This document shows positions 41,745 to 51,069 of a DNA stretch of 64,000 nucleotides, in pieces. How positions within the stretch are numbered: position 1 is the stretch's first letter; each line of letters starts with the position of its first letter. This DNA comes from Rubrivivax sp. Its GTDB lineage: Bacteria > Pseudomonadota > Gammaproteobacteria > Burkholderiales > Burkholderiaceae_C. Made by a program: the position numbers and the translations under genes. The stretch lies in assembly GCA_027491255.1 (NCBI GenBank), contig JAIXWM010000085.1:91194-155193 (forward strand). Direction: 5' to 3'. The notes below the pieces were generated by a model. The model saw only the letters and a program-made list of their open reading frames with translations. It searched no databases and was not told the DNA's origin.

Positions 41745-42208
41745 GCCCCCTTGTTCAGCATCACCACGGCGTCCTTGATGGCGGCGCGGATCTGGTTGTA
41801 GGTGCCGCAGCGGCAGACGTTGCCGCTCATCGCCGCATCGATGTCGGCATCGCTGGGCTGGCGCTTGTCGGCCAGCAGCGCGCAGGCGCTCATGATCTGG
41901 CCCGACTGGCAGTAGCCGCACTGCGGCACGTCACGCGCAATCCAGGCCTGCTGCACTGCCTGCCCGGCGGGCGTGGCGCCCACGGCCTCGATCGTCGTCA
42001 CCTGCCGGCCCTCCACCGCGCCCAAGGCCATGGAGCACGAGCGCACGGGCTGCCCGTCGATGTGGACGGTGCAGGCGCCGCACAGCGCCATGCCGCAGCC
42101 GAACTTGGTGCCGGTCAGTTGCAGATCTTCGCGCAGGGCCCACAGCAGGGGCATGTCGGGATCGGCATCCACGGTGACGGGCTTGCCGTTGACGGTGAAT
42201 CGGGGCAC
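41741..42208 (-). CDS. 2Fe-2S subunit of molybdenum hydroxylase
   Basis: 155 residues with eight cluster cysteines: plant-type [16 protein letters not shown] and LxxC, and the second set [10 protein letters not shown] … CRCGTY. Transfers electrons from the molybdenum centre. GTG start at 42208 gives [14 protein letters not shown], the standard N-terminus; an upstream ATG adds non-family sequence. Partner of the gene at 39561-41744; it probably travels with it through Tat. Divergent from hemE. Confidence 0.93.
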   Translation of the reverse strand: MPRFTVNGKPVTVDADPDMPLLWALREDLQLTGTKFGCGMALCGACTVHIDGQPVRSCSMALGAVEGRQVTTIEAVGATPAGQAVQQAWIARDVPQCGYCQSGQIMSACALLADKRQPSDADIDAAMSGNVCRCGTYNQIRAAIKDAVVMLNKGA

Positions 42209-42384
42209 GGGTGGTTTCTCCAGTTCAGGACGCGCACCGTCAGCACAAAGCGCGTAGAACAGAGCGTAACCCGCCCCGCGGCAGCGTGCCATTGCGGGAA
42301 TTCAACCCTGGGAATACAGATGGCGGCACCGGCCGGCAGCGCCTGACACTTCCGCGCGTCAATCTCGATGGTCATAATCGCGTG

Positions 42385-43467
42385 ATGTTCGCCCCACTGC
42401 TCAATGACACCTTCCTGCGCGCCTGTCTGCGCGAGCCCACGTCCCATACGCCGGTCTGGCTGATGCGCCAGGCCGGGCGCTACCTGCCGGAGTACTGCGC
42501 CACGCGCGCCAAGGCCGGCAGCTTCATGGGGCTGGCGACCAACGTGGATTTCGCCACCGAGGTGACGCTGCAGCCGCTGGAGCGCTACCCGCTGGACGCG
42601 GCCATCCTGTTCAGCGACATCCTGACCGTTCCTGACGCGATGGGGCTGGGCCTGAGCTTCGCCCAGGGCGAGGGCCCGCGCTTCGCGCACCCGGTGCGCG
42701 ACGAGGCCGCCGTGGCCGCGCTCGAGGTCCCCGACCTGGAACGCCTGCGCTACGTCTTCGACGCCGTGACCTCCATCCGCCGCGCGCTCGGCGGGCGGGT
42801 GCCGCTGATCGGCTTTTCCGGCAGTCCTTGGACGCTGGCCTGCTACATGGTCGAGGGCGCGGGTTCGGACGACTACCGGCTCGTGAAATCCATGCTCTAC
42901 GGCCGGCCCGACCTGATGCACCGCATCCTGGACGTGAACGCGCGCGCGGTCGCGGCCTATCTGAATGCGCAGATCGACGCCGGGGCCCAGGCGGTGATGG
43001 TGTTCGACAGCTGGGGCGGCGTGCTCGCTGACGGCGCCTTCCAGCGCTTCAGCCTGCGCTACACGCAGCAGGTCGTCGGCGCGCTGCAGCGCCACAAGGA
43101 CGGCCAGCGCGTGCCGGTGATCGTCTTCACCAAGGGGGGCGGGCCGTGGCTGGAGGAGATCGCCGCCATCGGCGCCGACGTCGTCGGCCTGGACTGGACC
43201 GTCAACCTCGGCCGGGCCCGTGCCGCGGTGGGCGACCGCGTCGCGCTGCAAGGCAATCTCGACCCGAACGTGCTCTTCGCCCCGCCCGAGGCGGTGGCCC
43301 GTGAGGCCGTGGCCGTGCTCGACAGCTTCGGCCGCCCGCAACGGCCCGACGGGCGCTGGGACGGCCACATCTTCAACCTCGGGCACGGCATCAGCCAGTT
43401 CACACCGCCCGAGCATGTGAGCGCGCTGCTCCAAGCGGTGCACCGGCACTCGAGAACGCTGCGTTGA
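42385..43467 (+). CDS. hemE: uroporphyrinogen decarboxylase
   Basis: 360 residues, full length. Signature motifs [14 protein letters not shown] near the N-terminus and [16 protein letters not shown] are diagnostic; the catalytic aspartate is in [12 protein letters not shown]. It converts uroporphyrinogen III to coproporphyrinogen III in heme synthesis, in the cytosol. Earlier in-frame ATGs would read into the gap after the divergent gene and lack family similarity. Confidence 0.98.
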   Translation: MFAPLLNDTFLRACLREPTSHTPVWLMRQAGRYLPEYCATRAKAGSFMGLATNVDFATEVTLQPLERYPLDAAILFSDILTVPDAMGLGLSFAQGEGPRFAHPVRDEAAVAALEVPDLERLRYVFDAVTSIRRALGGRVPLIGFSGSPWTLACYMVEGAGSDDYRLVKSMLYGRPDLMHRILDVNARAVAAYLNAQIDAGAQAVMVFDSWGGVLADGAFQRFSLRYTQQVVGALQRHKDGQRVPVIVFTKGGGPWLEEIAAIGADVVGLDWTVNLGRARAAVGDRVALQGNLDPNVLFAPPEAVAREAVAVLDSFGRPQRPDGRWDGHIFNLGHGISQFTPPEHVSALLQAVHRHSRTLR

Positions 43468-43704
43468 GGCCCGCGCCGGCCCGCCCGGGCCGCCGGAGGT
43501 CAAGTTGGTGCCTACTTATCCCCACGAGCGAGGTGAGCGGGCGCCTACCTCGCACATCGATACGGTAACCGGAACGTCGCTGCAGGGGATGCGCTAAGTC
43601 CTTGATTCTTCGAGAGTCGGTGGTCTGCTGAGAAATGAGGCAATCCAACAGAAACCGCGGCAGATCAAGCCTTTGGCGGCGTCGCTCCCGGCTTGCCCAC
43701 AAAG

Positions 43705-43713
43705 TTATCCACA
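43705..43713 (+). promoter_or_regulatory. DnaA box between hemE and priA
   Basis: TTATCCACA is a perfect DnaA box. A one-mismatch relative, TTATCCCCA, lies at 43516-43524. Both are in the 400-base hemE–priA gap, which has no gene that I can support. The gap could be a DnaA-controlled promoter for priA; it is too short on boxes and AT-rich DNA to call an origin. Confidence 0.6.
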
Positions 43714-43867
43714 GAAGGCGTGGACAGATCAAAAACCCCTTGAACATCATGCACTTGGGGGAAGTTCCTCGGTTCAGCGCGAGATTACAGCGGCAAGTTG
43801 AGCATGCGCAGCACCGGTGCGGCGAGGCCACGGCATGCACGTTCCGGGCGGCCGCGTCCCTGCACCG

Positions 43868-45988
43868 ATGACCACACCGAGCCACACGCCGCTGGACGCG
43901 TCGCCGAACGCACCCACCCGCCTCGCCGTGGCGGTGGAGACCCCGCAGCACGCAGGGCTTGCCGGCGTGCTCGACTATCTGGCGCCCACGCCCTGGCCAG
44001 CGGGCACCCTGGTGCGGGTGCCGCTGGGCCGGCGCACCGTCCCTGGTCTTGTCTGGGGCCCGGCGGCGCCCACGGACGACAACGGTCCGCCCCTGGTGCT
44101 GCGCGAGATCGCGGAGCCGCTGGACGCGTTGCCTGCGCTGCCGCAGACCTGGCGCGCGCTGGTGGACTTCGCCGCCGGCTACTACCAGCGCGGCACCGGC
44201 GAGCTGGCCCTGTCGGTGCTGCCACCCGAGCTGCGCAAGCTCACCGGGCCTCAGCTCGCCAAGCGCCTGGAGCGCCTGCGCAAGGAGCACGCCGCAGCCC
44301 CCCAAGCCTCGGCCGAGGCCGCAGCCAGCGGTGCTGCCGACGCCGGCACCGCGCCCACGCTGACCACAGAGCAAGGCGCGGCCCTCGAGGGGGTGGCCGT
44401 AGACGACCCGCGCCCCGTGCTGCTGTTCGGCGCGACCGGCAGCGGCAAGACCGAGGTCTACCTGCGCGCGGCGCAGCGCGTGCTCGACGCCGGGCGCCAG
44501 GTGCTGGTGCTCGTGCCCGAGATCAACCTCACGCCGCAGCTCGAGGCGCGCTTCGCGCAGCGCTTTCCCGGTCGCCGGCTCGTGAGCCTGCACAGCGCAC
44601 TGACGCCGGCGCAGCGCCTGCGCCACTGGCTCATGGCCCACCTGGGGATGGCAGACCTGGTGCTCGGCACGCGGCTGGCCGTCTTCACGCCGCTGGCCCG
44701 GCCCGGGCTGGTGGTCGTCGACGAGGAGCACGACCCTTCATTCAAGCAGCAGGAGGGCGCGCGCTACTCGGCGCGCGACCTGGCCGTCTACCGCGCCCGC
44801 CTCGAGGCCGTGCCGGTCATCCTGGGTTCGGCCACGCCCTCGCTCGAGAGCTGGCAGCGCGCGCTGGAGGGGCGCTACCGGCGGCTGTCGATGCCGCAGC
44901 GCATCGGCGGCGGCGCGATGCCGCGTGTGCGCCTGCTGGACATGTCGCAGCAGCCGCGCGAGCGTGGCGACAACGCCCCGGCGCTGGCCGCGCCGCTGCT
45001 GCGCGCGATCGAGGAGCGCATTGCCCGCGGCGAGCAGAGCCTGCTGCTGCTGAACCGCCGCGGCTACGCGCCGGTGCTGCACTGCGGCGCCTGCAGCTGG
45101 AAGAGCCAATGCCCGCACTGCAGTGCCTGGCGCGTGTTCCACAAGCTCGACCGCACCCTGCGCTGCCACCACTGCGGATTCACCGAGCGCGTGCCGCGCG
45201 CCTGCCCCGAGTGCGGCAATCTCGACATCGCGCCCATCGGGCGCGGCACCGAGAAGCTCGAGGAGCAGATGGCCGCGCTGCTGCCGGGCGCGCGCGTGGC
45301 CCGCATCGACGCCGACACGACGCGACTCAAGGGCACGCTCGACGCCCAGCTCGCCGCGGTGCACGGTGGCGAGGTCGACGTGCTCGTGGGCACGCAGATG
45401 GTGGCCAAGGGGCACGACTTCCGGCGCATCACGCTCGTGGCCGCGGTCAACCCAGACGGCGCGCTGTTCGCGAGCGACTTCCGCGCCGGCGAGCGCCTGT
45501 TCAGCCTGCTGCTGCAGGCCGCCGGCCGCGCCGGGCGTGACGCCGAGGCCGCAGCACGCAGCGAGATGTGGCTGCAGACCTGGCACCCGCAGCACGTGCT
45601 GTACGCGGCGCTCAAGCGCCACGATTACGAGGCTTTCGCCGCTCAGCAACTGGCCGAGCGTCGCCAGGCCGGGCTGCCACCATTCATGCATCTGGCGCTG
45701 CTGCGAGCCGATGCGCGCGCACCCCAGGACGCGCGCGCCTTTCTTCAGGCCGCAGCCGACGCCGCCGCGGCCCTGCCAGAGTCGGCCCCGGTGACCCTGT
45801 ACCCGCCGGTGCCCCCGCACGTGGCGCGCGTGGCCGACGTCGAGCGCATGCAGATGCTGCTGGAATCGGCCTCCCGCACAGCGCTGCAGCGGATGCTGGC
45901 CGCCTGGCTGCCGGGCCTGCACGGCCTGCGCGCACAACACAAGGGCGTGCTGCGCTGGGCCGTGGACGTGGACCCGCTGGGGATCTGA
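43868..45988 (+). CDS. priA: primosomal replication restart helicase PriA
   Basis: 706 residues. N-terminal fork-binding domain, then Walker A GATGSGKTEVYLRA, helicase motif II VVDEEHD, a zinc-binding insertion with eight cysteines (CGACSWKSQCPHC, CHHCGF, CPEC), GTQMVAKGHDF and LLLQAAGRAGR. Rebuilds replication forks after collapse. ATG chosen where the family-like RLAVAVETPQHAGL begins soon after; an earlier in-frame ATG lies in the leader. Slight shortening compared with E. coli fits betaproteobacteria. Confidence 0.97.
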   Translation: MTTPSHTPLDASPNAPTRLAVAVETPQHAGLAGVLDYLAPTPWPAGTLVRVPLGRRTVPGLVWGPAAPTDDNGPPLVLREIAEPLDALPALPQTWRALVDFAAGYYQRGTGELALSVLPPELRKLTGPQLAKRLERLRKEHAAAPQASAEAAASGAADAGTAPTLTTEQGAALEGVAVDDPRPVLLFGATGSGKTEVYLRAAQRVLDAGRQVLVLVPEINLTPQLEARFAQRFPGRRLVSLHSALTPAQRLRHWLMAHLGMADLVLGTRLAVFTPLARPGLVVVDEEHDPSFKQQEGARYSARDLAVYRARLEAVPVILGSATPSLESWQRALEGRYRRLSMPQRIGGGAMPRVRLLDMSQQPRERGDNAPALAAPLLRAIEERIARGEQSLLLLNRRGYAPVLHCGACSWKSQCPHCSAWRVFHKLDRTLRCHHCGFTERVPRACPECGNLDIAPIGRGTEKLEEQMAALLPGARVARIDADTTRLKGTLDAQLAAVHGGEVDVLVGTQMVAKGHDFRRITLVAAVNPDGALFASDFRAGERLFSLLLQAAGRAGRDAEAAARSEMWLQTWHPQHVLYAALKRHDYEAFAAQQLAERRQAGLPPFMHLALLRADARAPQDARAFLQAAADAAAALPESAPVTLYPPVPPHVARVADVERMQMLLESASRTALQRMLAAWLPGLHGLRAQHKGVLRWAVDVDPLGI

Positions 45989-46178
45989 GGGTCTGCAGGC
46001 ATGCCTGGCCTGCGCCACCCACGCGGCAGGACCTGCATGATGCTGCCGCGCGACACACGAGGTCGGCGTACAGGGGCCACCACGCTGCCTCCAGACCCGC
46101 CCCGGACTCGGCCTGTCTACACTTTCAGCGCCTGAGGCCGAAACCCCGGGCATCGCCCCCCGGCAGTCCCAGCCCCCC

Positions 46179-47093
46179 GTGAACCTGCATCGCCTCGACC
46201 TCGTCTCGCTCGCTCTGTTCAGCCGCGTCGCGCGCTGCGGCAGCATCAGCCGCGGCGCGGCGCAGGCGCACCTGGCGGTGGGGGCGGCGAGCCGGCGCAT
46301 CACCGAGCTGGAGGACACGGTCGGTGCGCCGCTCTTCGAGCGCCACTCGCGCGGCGTCACGCTGACCCCGGCCGGGCAGGCGCTGCAGCGGCATGCACAG
46401 CGCATCCTCGCCGACGTCGACCACCTCGCCGCCGACCTCTCCGACCACGCCAGCGGCGTGGTCGGGCGGGTGCGGCTGGCAGCCATCACCTCGGCGGTGA
46501 CGCAGTTCCTGCCCGACGACCTGGCGCGCTTTGGCGCTGCGCACGCCGGCATCCGGCTCGAGCTCGAGGAGTCCAACAGCCGCGAAGCCGTGCTCGCTGT
46601 CGTCGACGGCCGCGCCGACCTGGCGATCTTTGCCGACCGCACCGACCCGCTGGGCCTGCAGACCCGGCGCTACCGCGACGACCGGCTCGCGCTTGTCGTG
46701 CCGGCGGGGCACCCGCTGCAGCAGCAGGCCGGCGACGGCGCACTGGAGTTCGCCGCCGCGATGGAGTTCGACTTCGTCAGCCTGCCGCGCGACACCTCGC
46801 TCGCGCAGCGCCTGGCCGCCGAGACCAGCGCCCTGGGCCGGCGTCTGCGCGTGCGCATCCACGTGCGCAGCTTCGACGCCATGTGCCGCATGGTGGCCGC
46901 GGGTCTGGGAATCGCCGTGCTGCCCGAGGCCGCGGTGCAGCCGCACCTCGCATCGATGGGCCTGACACGCCTGCCGCTGACCGACGCCTGGGCGCTGCGC
47001 AGTCTGCTCCTGGGCGCGCGCGACCTGGCAGCGCAGCCACGCCCGGCGCGGCTGCTGATGGAGCACCTGCTGCAGCCCGCGCCGCAGCCCTGA
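46179..47093 (+). CDS. LysR-family transcriptional regulator
   Basis: 304 residues, GTG start. N-terminal winged helix-turn-helix with FSRVARCGSISRGAAQAHLA and RRITELEDTVGAPLFERHSR; the effector domain follows from about residue 90 (RVRLAAITSAVTQFLPDDL, PAGHPL). It lies 209 bases upstream of the Bug receptor gene in the same direction and probably activates the receptor, CoA-transferase and lyase genes when their acid substrate is present. Confidence 0.93.
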   Translation: MNLHRLDLVSLALFSRVARCGSISRGAAQAHLAVGAASRRITELEDTVGAPLFERHSRGVTLTPAGQALQRHAQRILADVDHLAADLSDHASGVVGRVRLAAITSAVTQFLPDDLARFGAAHAGIRLELEESNSREAVLAVVDGRADLAIFADRTDPLGLQTRRYRDDRLALVVPAGHPLQQQAGDGALEFAAAMEFDFVSLPRDTSLAQRLAAETSALGRRLRVRIHVRSFDAMCRMVAAGLGIAVLPEAAVQPHLASMGLTRLPLTDAWALRSLLLGARDLAAQPRPARLLMEHLLQPAPQP

Positions 47094-47302
47094 GCCGCAC
47101 GGCTTTCACGTTCCGCGAAAGCTGGCGTCGCAGCTCGGTCATTCCGCACGTTCACCCTGCCACCCAGAATACGCATGCCGGCACTCGGGAGCATTCCAGG
47201 CTTGTGCCGGTGCGCGGTGTCCGCAGAGAAACCGTTCGGCCCGAGTCCCACCCCCGGAAACCCGCAGATCCGCCACACCGTACACCTCCAGGAGATGACC
47301 CG

Positions 47303-48271
47303 ATGAACCTCCAACGCCGCCTGTTCGCCGCCGGCCTGATCGCGCTGGCCACCGGCACCGCCACCGCACAGGACCGCTACCCCAGCCGGCCCGTGACCCT
47401 CATCGTGCCGCAGGCCGCCGGCGGCGCCAACGACGCGATCGCGCGCGTCATCGCGCAGAAGCTCGGCGAAGCTCTGGGCCAGACTTTCGTGGTCGAGAAC
47501 CGCGTCGGTGCCGGAGGCAACGTCGGCACCGCCGCGGCGGCCAAGGCGCGCAACGACGGCTACACGCTGATGCTCACGGCCAACAGCGCGCAAGTCATCA
47601 ATCCGGCGCTGTACAAGAGCACCGGCTTCGACCCGATCAAGGACTTCGAGCCGATCGCTCCCGTGGCCACCGCCGGCTACGTGCTGGTGGCCAACAACAG
47701 CTTCCCGGCGCGCAACGTGAGCGAGCTGATCGCCGCCGCCAAGGCCGCCCCCGGCAAGACCATGATCGCCTCGGCCGGCAACGGCACGCTGAACCATCTG
47801 ATCGGCGAGATGTTGGGCAAGGCCGCCGGCATCGAGCTGACGCACGTGCCCTACAAGGGCGCCGCCGCGGCCGTGAACGACCTTGTCGGCGGCCAGGTGC
47901 AGCTGAGCGTGCAGAGCCTGCCCTCGTCGATCGCCTTCATCAAGGCCAACCGCTTGCGCGTGCTCGGCGTCGTCAACGAGAAGCGCGTGGCCGCACTGCC
48001 CGACGCACCCACGATCGGCGAGACGATCAAGGGCTTCGGCTCCACGCCGTGGTACGGCGTGTTCGCGCCGGCCGGCACGCCCAAGGCGGTGATTGCGCAG
48101 TTGCACGCCGCCCTCGGCCGCGTCCTCGAGATGCCCGAGACGCGCGAGCGCCTGGCCGCCGTCGGCTGCGAGCCCTACTTCAGCAGCACCGAGCAGTTCG
48201 CTGCGCTCGTGCGCGAAGACCTGCCGCGCTGGGCCCGCATCGTCAAGGACAGCGGCGCCACCGTCGATTGA
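47303..48271 (+). CDS. Bug-family tripartite tricarboxylate transporter receptor
   Basis: 322-residue periplasmic binding protein. Signal peptide ends at about residue 22 (GTATA). Bug hallmarks: YPSRPVTLIVPQAAGGAND, VENRVGAGGNVGT, VPYKGAAAAVNDL and the DAPT region before PWYGVFAPAGTP. The family binds carboxylates, often without a linked TctAB permease, as here. AGGAGATGA precedes the ATG. Confidence 0.94.
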   Translation: MNLQRRLFAAGLIALATGTATAQDRYPSRPVTLIVPQAAGGANDAIARVIAQKLGEALGQTFVVENRVGAGGNVGTAAAAKARNDGYTLMLTANSAQVINPALYKSTGFDPIKDFEPIAPVATAGYVLVANNSFPARNVSELIAAAKAAPGKTMIASAGNGTLNHLIGEMLGKAAGIELTHVPYKGAAAAVNDLVGGQVQLSVQSLPSSIAFIKANRLRVLGVVNEKRVAALPDAPTIGETIKGFGSTPWYGVFAPAGTPKAVIAQLHAALGRVLEMPETRERLAAVGCEPYFSSTEQFAALVREDLPRWARIVKDSGATVD

Positions 48272-48321
48272 AGCAGCCCGCCGCAAGCCAGCCGACAACC
48301 CGCCCGGAGAAAGTGCAGACC

Positions 48322-49518
48322 ATGCAAGCCGACGCCCTGGCCGGGCTCAAGGTCATCGAGATGGGACAGCTGATCGCCGGCCCCTTCGCCGGCAAGACGC
48401 TCGGCGACTTCGGCGCCGATGTGATCAAGATCGAGCCCCCAGGCGCCGGCGATCCGCTGCGCAACTGGCGTCTCGTCAAGGACGGCACCTCGGTGTGGTG
48501 GCAGGTGCAGAGCCGCAACAAGCGCTCGATCGCGCTCGACCTGCGCAGCGCCGAGGGGCAGGACATCGCCCGACGCCTGATCGCGCAGGCCGACGTGCTG
48601 GTGGAGAACTTCCGCCCCGGCACGCTCGAGGGCTGGGGCCTGTCCTACGAGGAGCTCGCGCGCGACAACCCGGGTCTGATCATGCTGCGCATCAGCGGCT
48701 ATGGGCAGACCGGGCCGTACCGCGACCTGCCCGGCTTCGGCGCCATCGGCGAGGCCATGGGCGGCTTGCGCCACCTCACCGGCGAGCCCGGGCGTGTGCC
48801 GGTGCGCTGCGGCATCAGCATCGGCGACACGCTGGCGGCGCTGCACGGCACCATCGGCGTTCTGACGGCGCTGCACCACCGTCAGACCAACGGCGGGCGC
48901 GGCCAGGTGATCGACGTCGCGTTGCACGAGGCCGTGTTCAACGTGATGGAAAGCTTGATCCCGGAGTACAGCGCCTTTGGCGCAGTGCGAGGGCCGGCCG
49001 GCAGCGCGCTGCCTGGCATTGCCCCGAGCAACGCCTACCGCTGCGCCGACGACGCCGTGGTGCTGATCGCCGGCAACGGCGACAGCATCTTCAAACGCCT
49101 GATGCGCACCATCGGCCGCGCCGACCTGGCCGACGACCCGACGCTGGCCGACAACGCCGGGCGCGTGCGCCGGGTCGGGGAGATCGACGCCGCGATCGAG
49201 GCCTGGACGCTGAAGCGCGCCTCGGCCCAGGCGCTGGAGGCATTGGCCGAGGCGAGTGTGCCCGCCGGGCGCGTCTACACCGCCAAGGACATCGCCGAGG
49301 ACCCGCACTACCGCGCGCGCGACATGATCCTGCGCCAGACCACGCGCGACGGCCACGAGGTCGATGTGCCGGGGATCGTGCCCAAGCTGCTCGGCACCCC
49401 GGGGCGGGTGCGTTCGTCGGCGCCCGGGCTGGGCGACGACACCGACGCCGTGCTTGGCGAGCTGGGCATCGGCGCCGAGCAGATCGCGGCCCTGCGCGAC
49501 AGGAAGGTGGTGGCATGA
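48322..49518 (+). CDS. CaiB/BaiF family CoA-transferase
   Basis: 398 residues, class III CoA-transferase. N-terminal GLKVIEMGQLIAGPFAGKTL, ADVIKIEPP, SRNKRSIALDLRS and VLVENFRPGTLEGWGLSY are signatures; the catalytic Asp is expected in the region GFGAIGEAMGG…. Activates the imported acid as CoA thioester. The stop overlaps the lyase start by four bases. Confidence 0.94.
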   Translation: MQADALAGLKVIEMGQLIAGPFAGKTLGDFGADVIKIEPPGAGDPLRNWRLVKDGTSVWWQVQSRNKRSIALDLRSAEGQDIARRLIAQADVLVENFRPGTLEGWGLSYEELARDNPGLIMLRISGYGQTGPYRDLPGFGAIGEAMGGLRHLTGEPGRVPVRCGISIGDTLAALHGTIGVLTALHHRQTNGGRGQVIDVALHEAVFNVMESLIPEYSAFGAVRGPAGSALPGIAPSNAYRCADDAVVLIAGNGDSIFKRLMRTIGRADLADDPTLADNAGRVRRVGEIDAAIEAWTLKRASAQALEALAEASVPAGRVYTAKDIAEDPHYRARDMILRQTTRDGHEVDVPGIVPKLLGTPGRVRSSAPGLGDDTDAVLGELGIGAEQIAALRDRKVVA

Positions 49519-50600
49519 ACGCGACGCAGACGCCGCCGGGCGATGGCACTGTACGCCCGGCGGCGCAACGGCCGCACGCCGTGCAACCCGTGGCAGCCGC
49601 CGCAGCGGGCCCGGGCGGACCGCCCGCCACCGCGTTCGAGGGCCGGGGCCGCCGCATCCACCTCCAAGAGGTCGGCCCGCGCGACGGCCTGCAGGCCGAG
49701 GAGCACTTCGTCGACACCGAGGACAAGATCGCCCTCGTCGATGCGCTGTCCACGGCCGGCCTGTCCAAGATCGAGGTCAGCTCCTTCGTCTCGGCCACGG
49801 CCATCCCGCAGCTGCGCGACGCCGAGGCGGTGCTGCAGCGCATCGAGCGCCGACCGGGCACGGTCTACAGCGCGCTCGTCCCCAACCCGCGCGGTGCGCA
49901 GCGCGCCATCGAGAGCCGGGTCGACGAGCTGAACCTGGTGATGTCGGCCAGCGCCAGCCACAACCTGGCCAACCTGCGCATGACCCAGGCCCAAAGCCTG
50001 GCCGCGCTGGCGCAGACAGCAGCGCTCGCGCGGGCGGCCGGGGTGGCGGTGAACGTGTCGCTGTCGTGCAGCTTCGGCTGCCCGATGGAGGGCGAGGTGC
50101 CGCCCGAGGCGGTGCTGGCGTGGTGCGAGCGCTGCCTGGGCGAGACCGGCGCAAGCGGCTTGACCCTGTGCGACACCACCGGCATGGCCTACCCGACGCA
50201 GGTCGTGCGGCTGACGCGCGCCTTCCTCGAACGCTTCGCCGGTATCGAGCTGACGCTGCACTTCCACAACACGCGCGGCATGGGGCTGGCCAATGTGCTG
50301 GCGGGCATCGAGGCTGGCGCCGACCGCTTCGACGCCTCGGTCGGCGGCCTGGGCGGCTGCCCATACGCGCCCGGGGCCACCGGCAACGTCTGCACCGAGG
50401 AGATCGCGCACGCGCTGCAGTGGATGGGCTATGACACGGGCGTCGACCTCGGTCTTCTGGTGCAGGCCAGCCGCCGCCTGCCCATGCTCGTGGGCCACGA
50501 TGTGCCGAGCCAGTTGCTCAAGGCCGGCGACCGCCTCGCGCTGCACCCGCTGCCGGCCGACTTCGAGCAGATCCGGGCGCGGGCCATGGCGCGGGGCTGA
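49515..50600 (+). CDS. hydroxymethylglutaryl-CoA lyase family protein
   Basis: 361 residues. TIM barrel with EVGPRDGLQAE, metal-ligand histidines in LHFHNTRG and the catalytic cysteine in VGGLGGCPYAPGATGN. HMGL splits 3-hydroxy-3-methylglutaryl-CoA-like thioesters into acetoacetate and acetyl-CoA. The first about 45 residues are a Pro/Ala-rich extension not in normal family members, so a later start is possible. Co-translated with the CoA-transferase, this suggests catabolism of a branched or hydroxy dicarboxylic acid. Confidence 0.92.
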   Translation: MNATQTPPGDGTVRPAAQRPHAVQPVAAAAAGPGGPPATAFEGRGRRIHLQEVGPRDGLQAEEHFVDTEDKIALVDALSTAGLSKIEVSSFVSATAIPQLRDAEAVLQRIERRPGTVYSALVPNPRGAQRAIESRVDELNLVMSASASHNLANLRMTQAQSLAALAQTAALARAAGVAVNVSLSCSFGCPMEGEVPPEAVLAWCERCLGETGASGLTLCDTTGMAYPTQVVRLTRAFLERFAGIELTLHFHNTRGMGLANVLAGIEAGADRFDASVGGLGGCPYAPGATGNVCTEEIAHALQWMGYDTGVDLGLLVQASRRLPMLVGHDVPSQLLKAGDRLALHPLPADFEQIRARAMARG

Positions 50601-51069
50601 ACGCTCCCGACGGGGCCGGGAAATCGCCGCCTCGCACGCCCGGCCCGGGCCTCGCTGCAGCCGGTGGCGAGGCGCGCTGGCTGTGGCGGCACGCGGCCAG
50701 CAACATCAGGCGGGCATGCAGGCCGGGCGGCAGCGGTCGAACTCCGCCGCCAGGTCCAGCAGCACGGCTGCGGATCGGTGCGGGCGAGTTCCGGCCACGC
50801 CGCCGCTTGTGGCGCGCGCAGATGGGAGGCTTCATCGTCGTTCGCTCTGTTCTAAACACCTTTGCCCGGCCCATTGCCATGCGCTCGCCACCGGAGCCGG
50901 CGCTGCCATCTGTGGCTGAGGGTGACTCACGGGGTCGTCCTTTGGATGCGGACCGGTCGACGGCTGCCTGCCGCGGCAAGCTCGCGGGCGCGCCAAGGCC
51001 GCGCATGCCCCGATGGGGTAGTCCTTCCGGGGGACGCGCCGCCCGGCTCGGCGCGGCACAGTCGCCGCG

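Noticed and set aside
43468..43867. Replication origin
   Set aside because: Only one perfect and one imperfect DnaA box and no extended AT-rich unwinding zone.
50601..51069. Gene in the gap before the Rpn-like gene
   Set aside because: Open frames here are short and arginine/proline-rich with no recognisable domain; I see nothing supportable.
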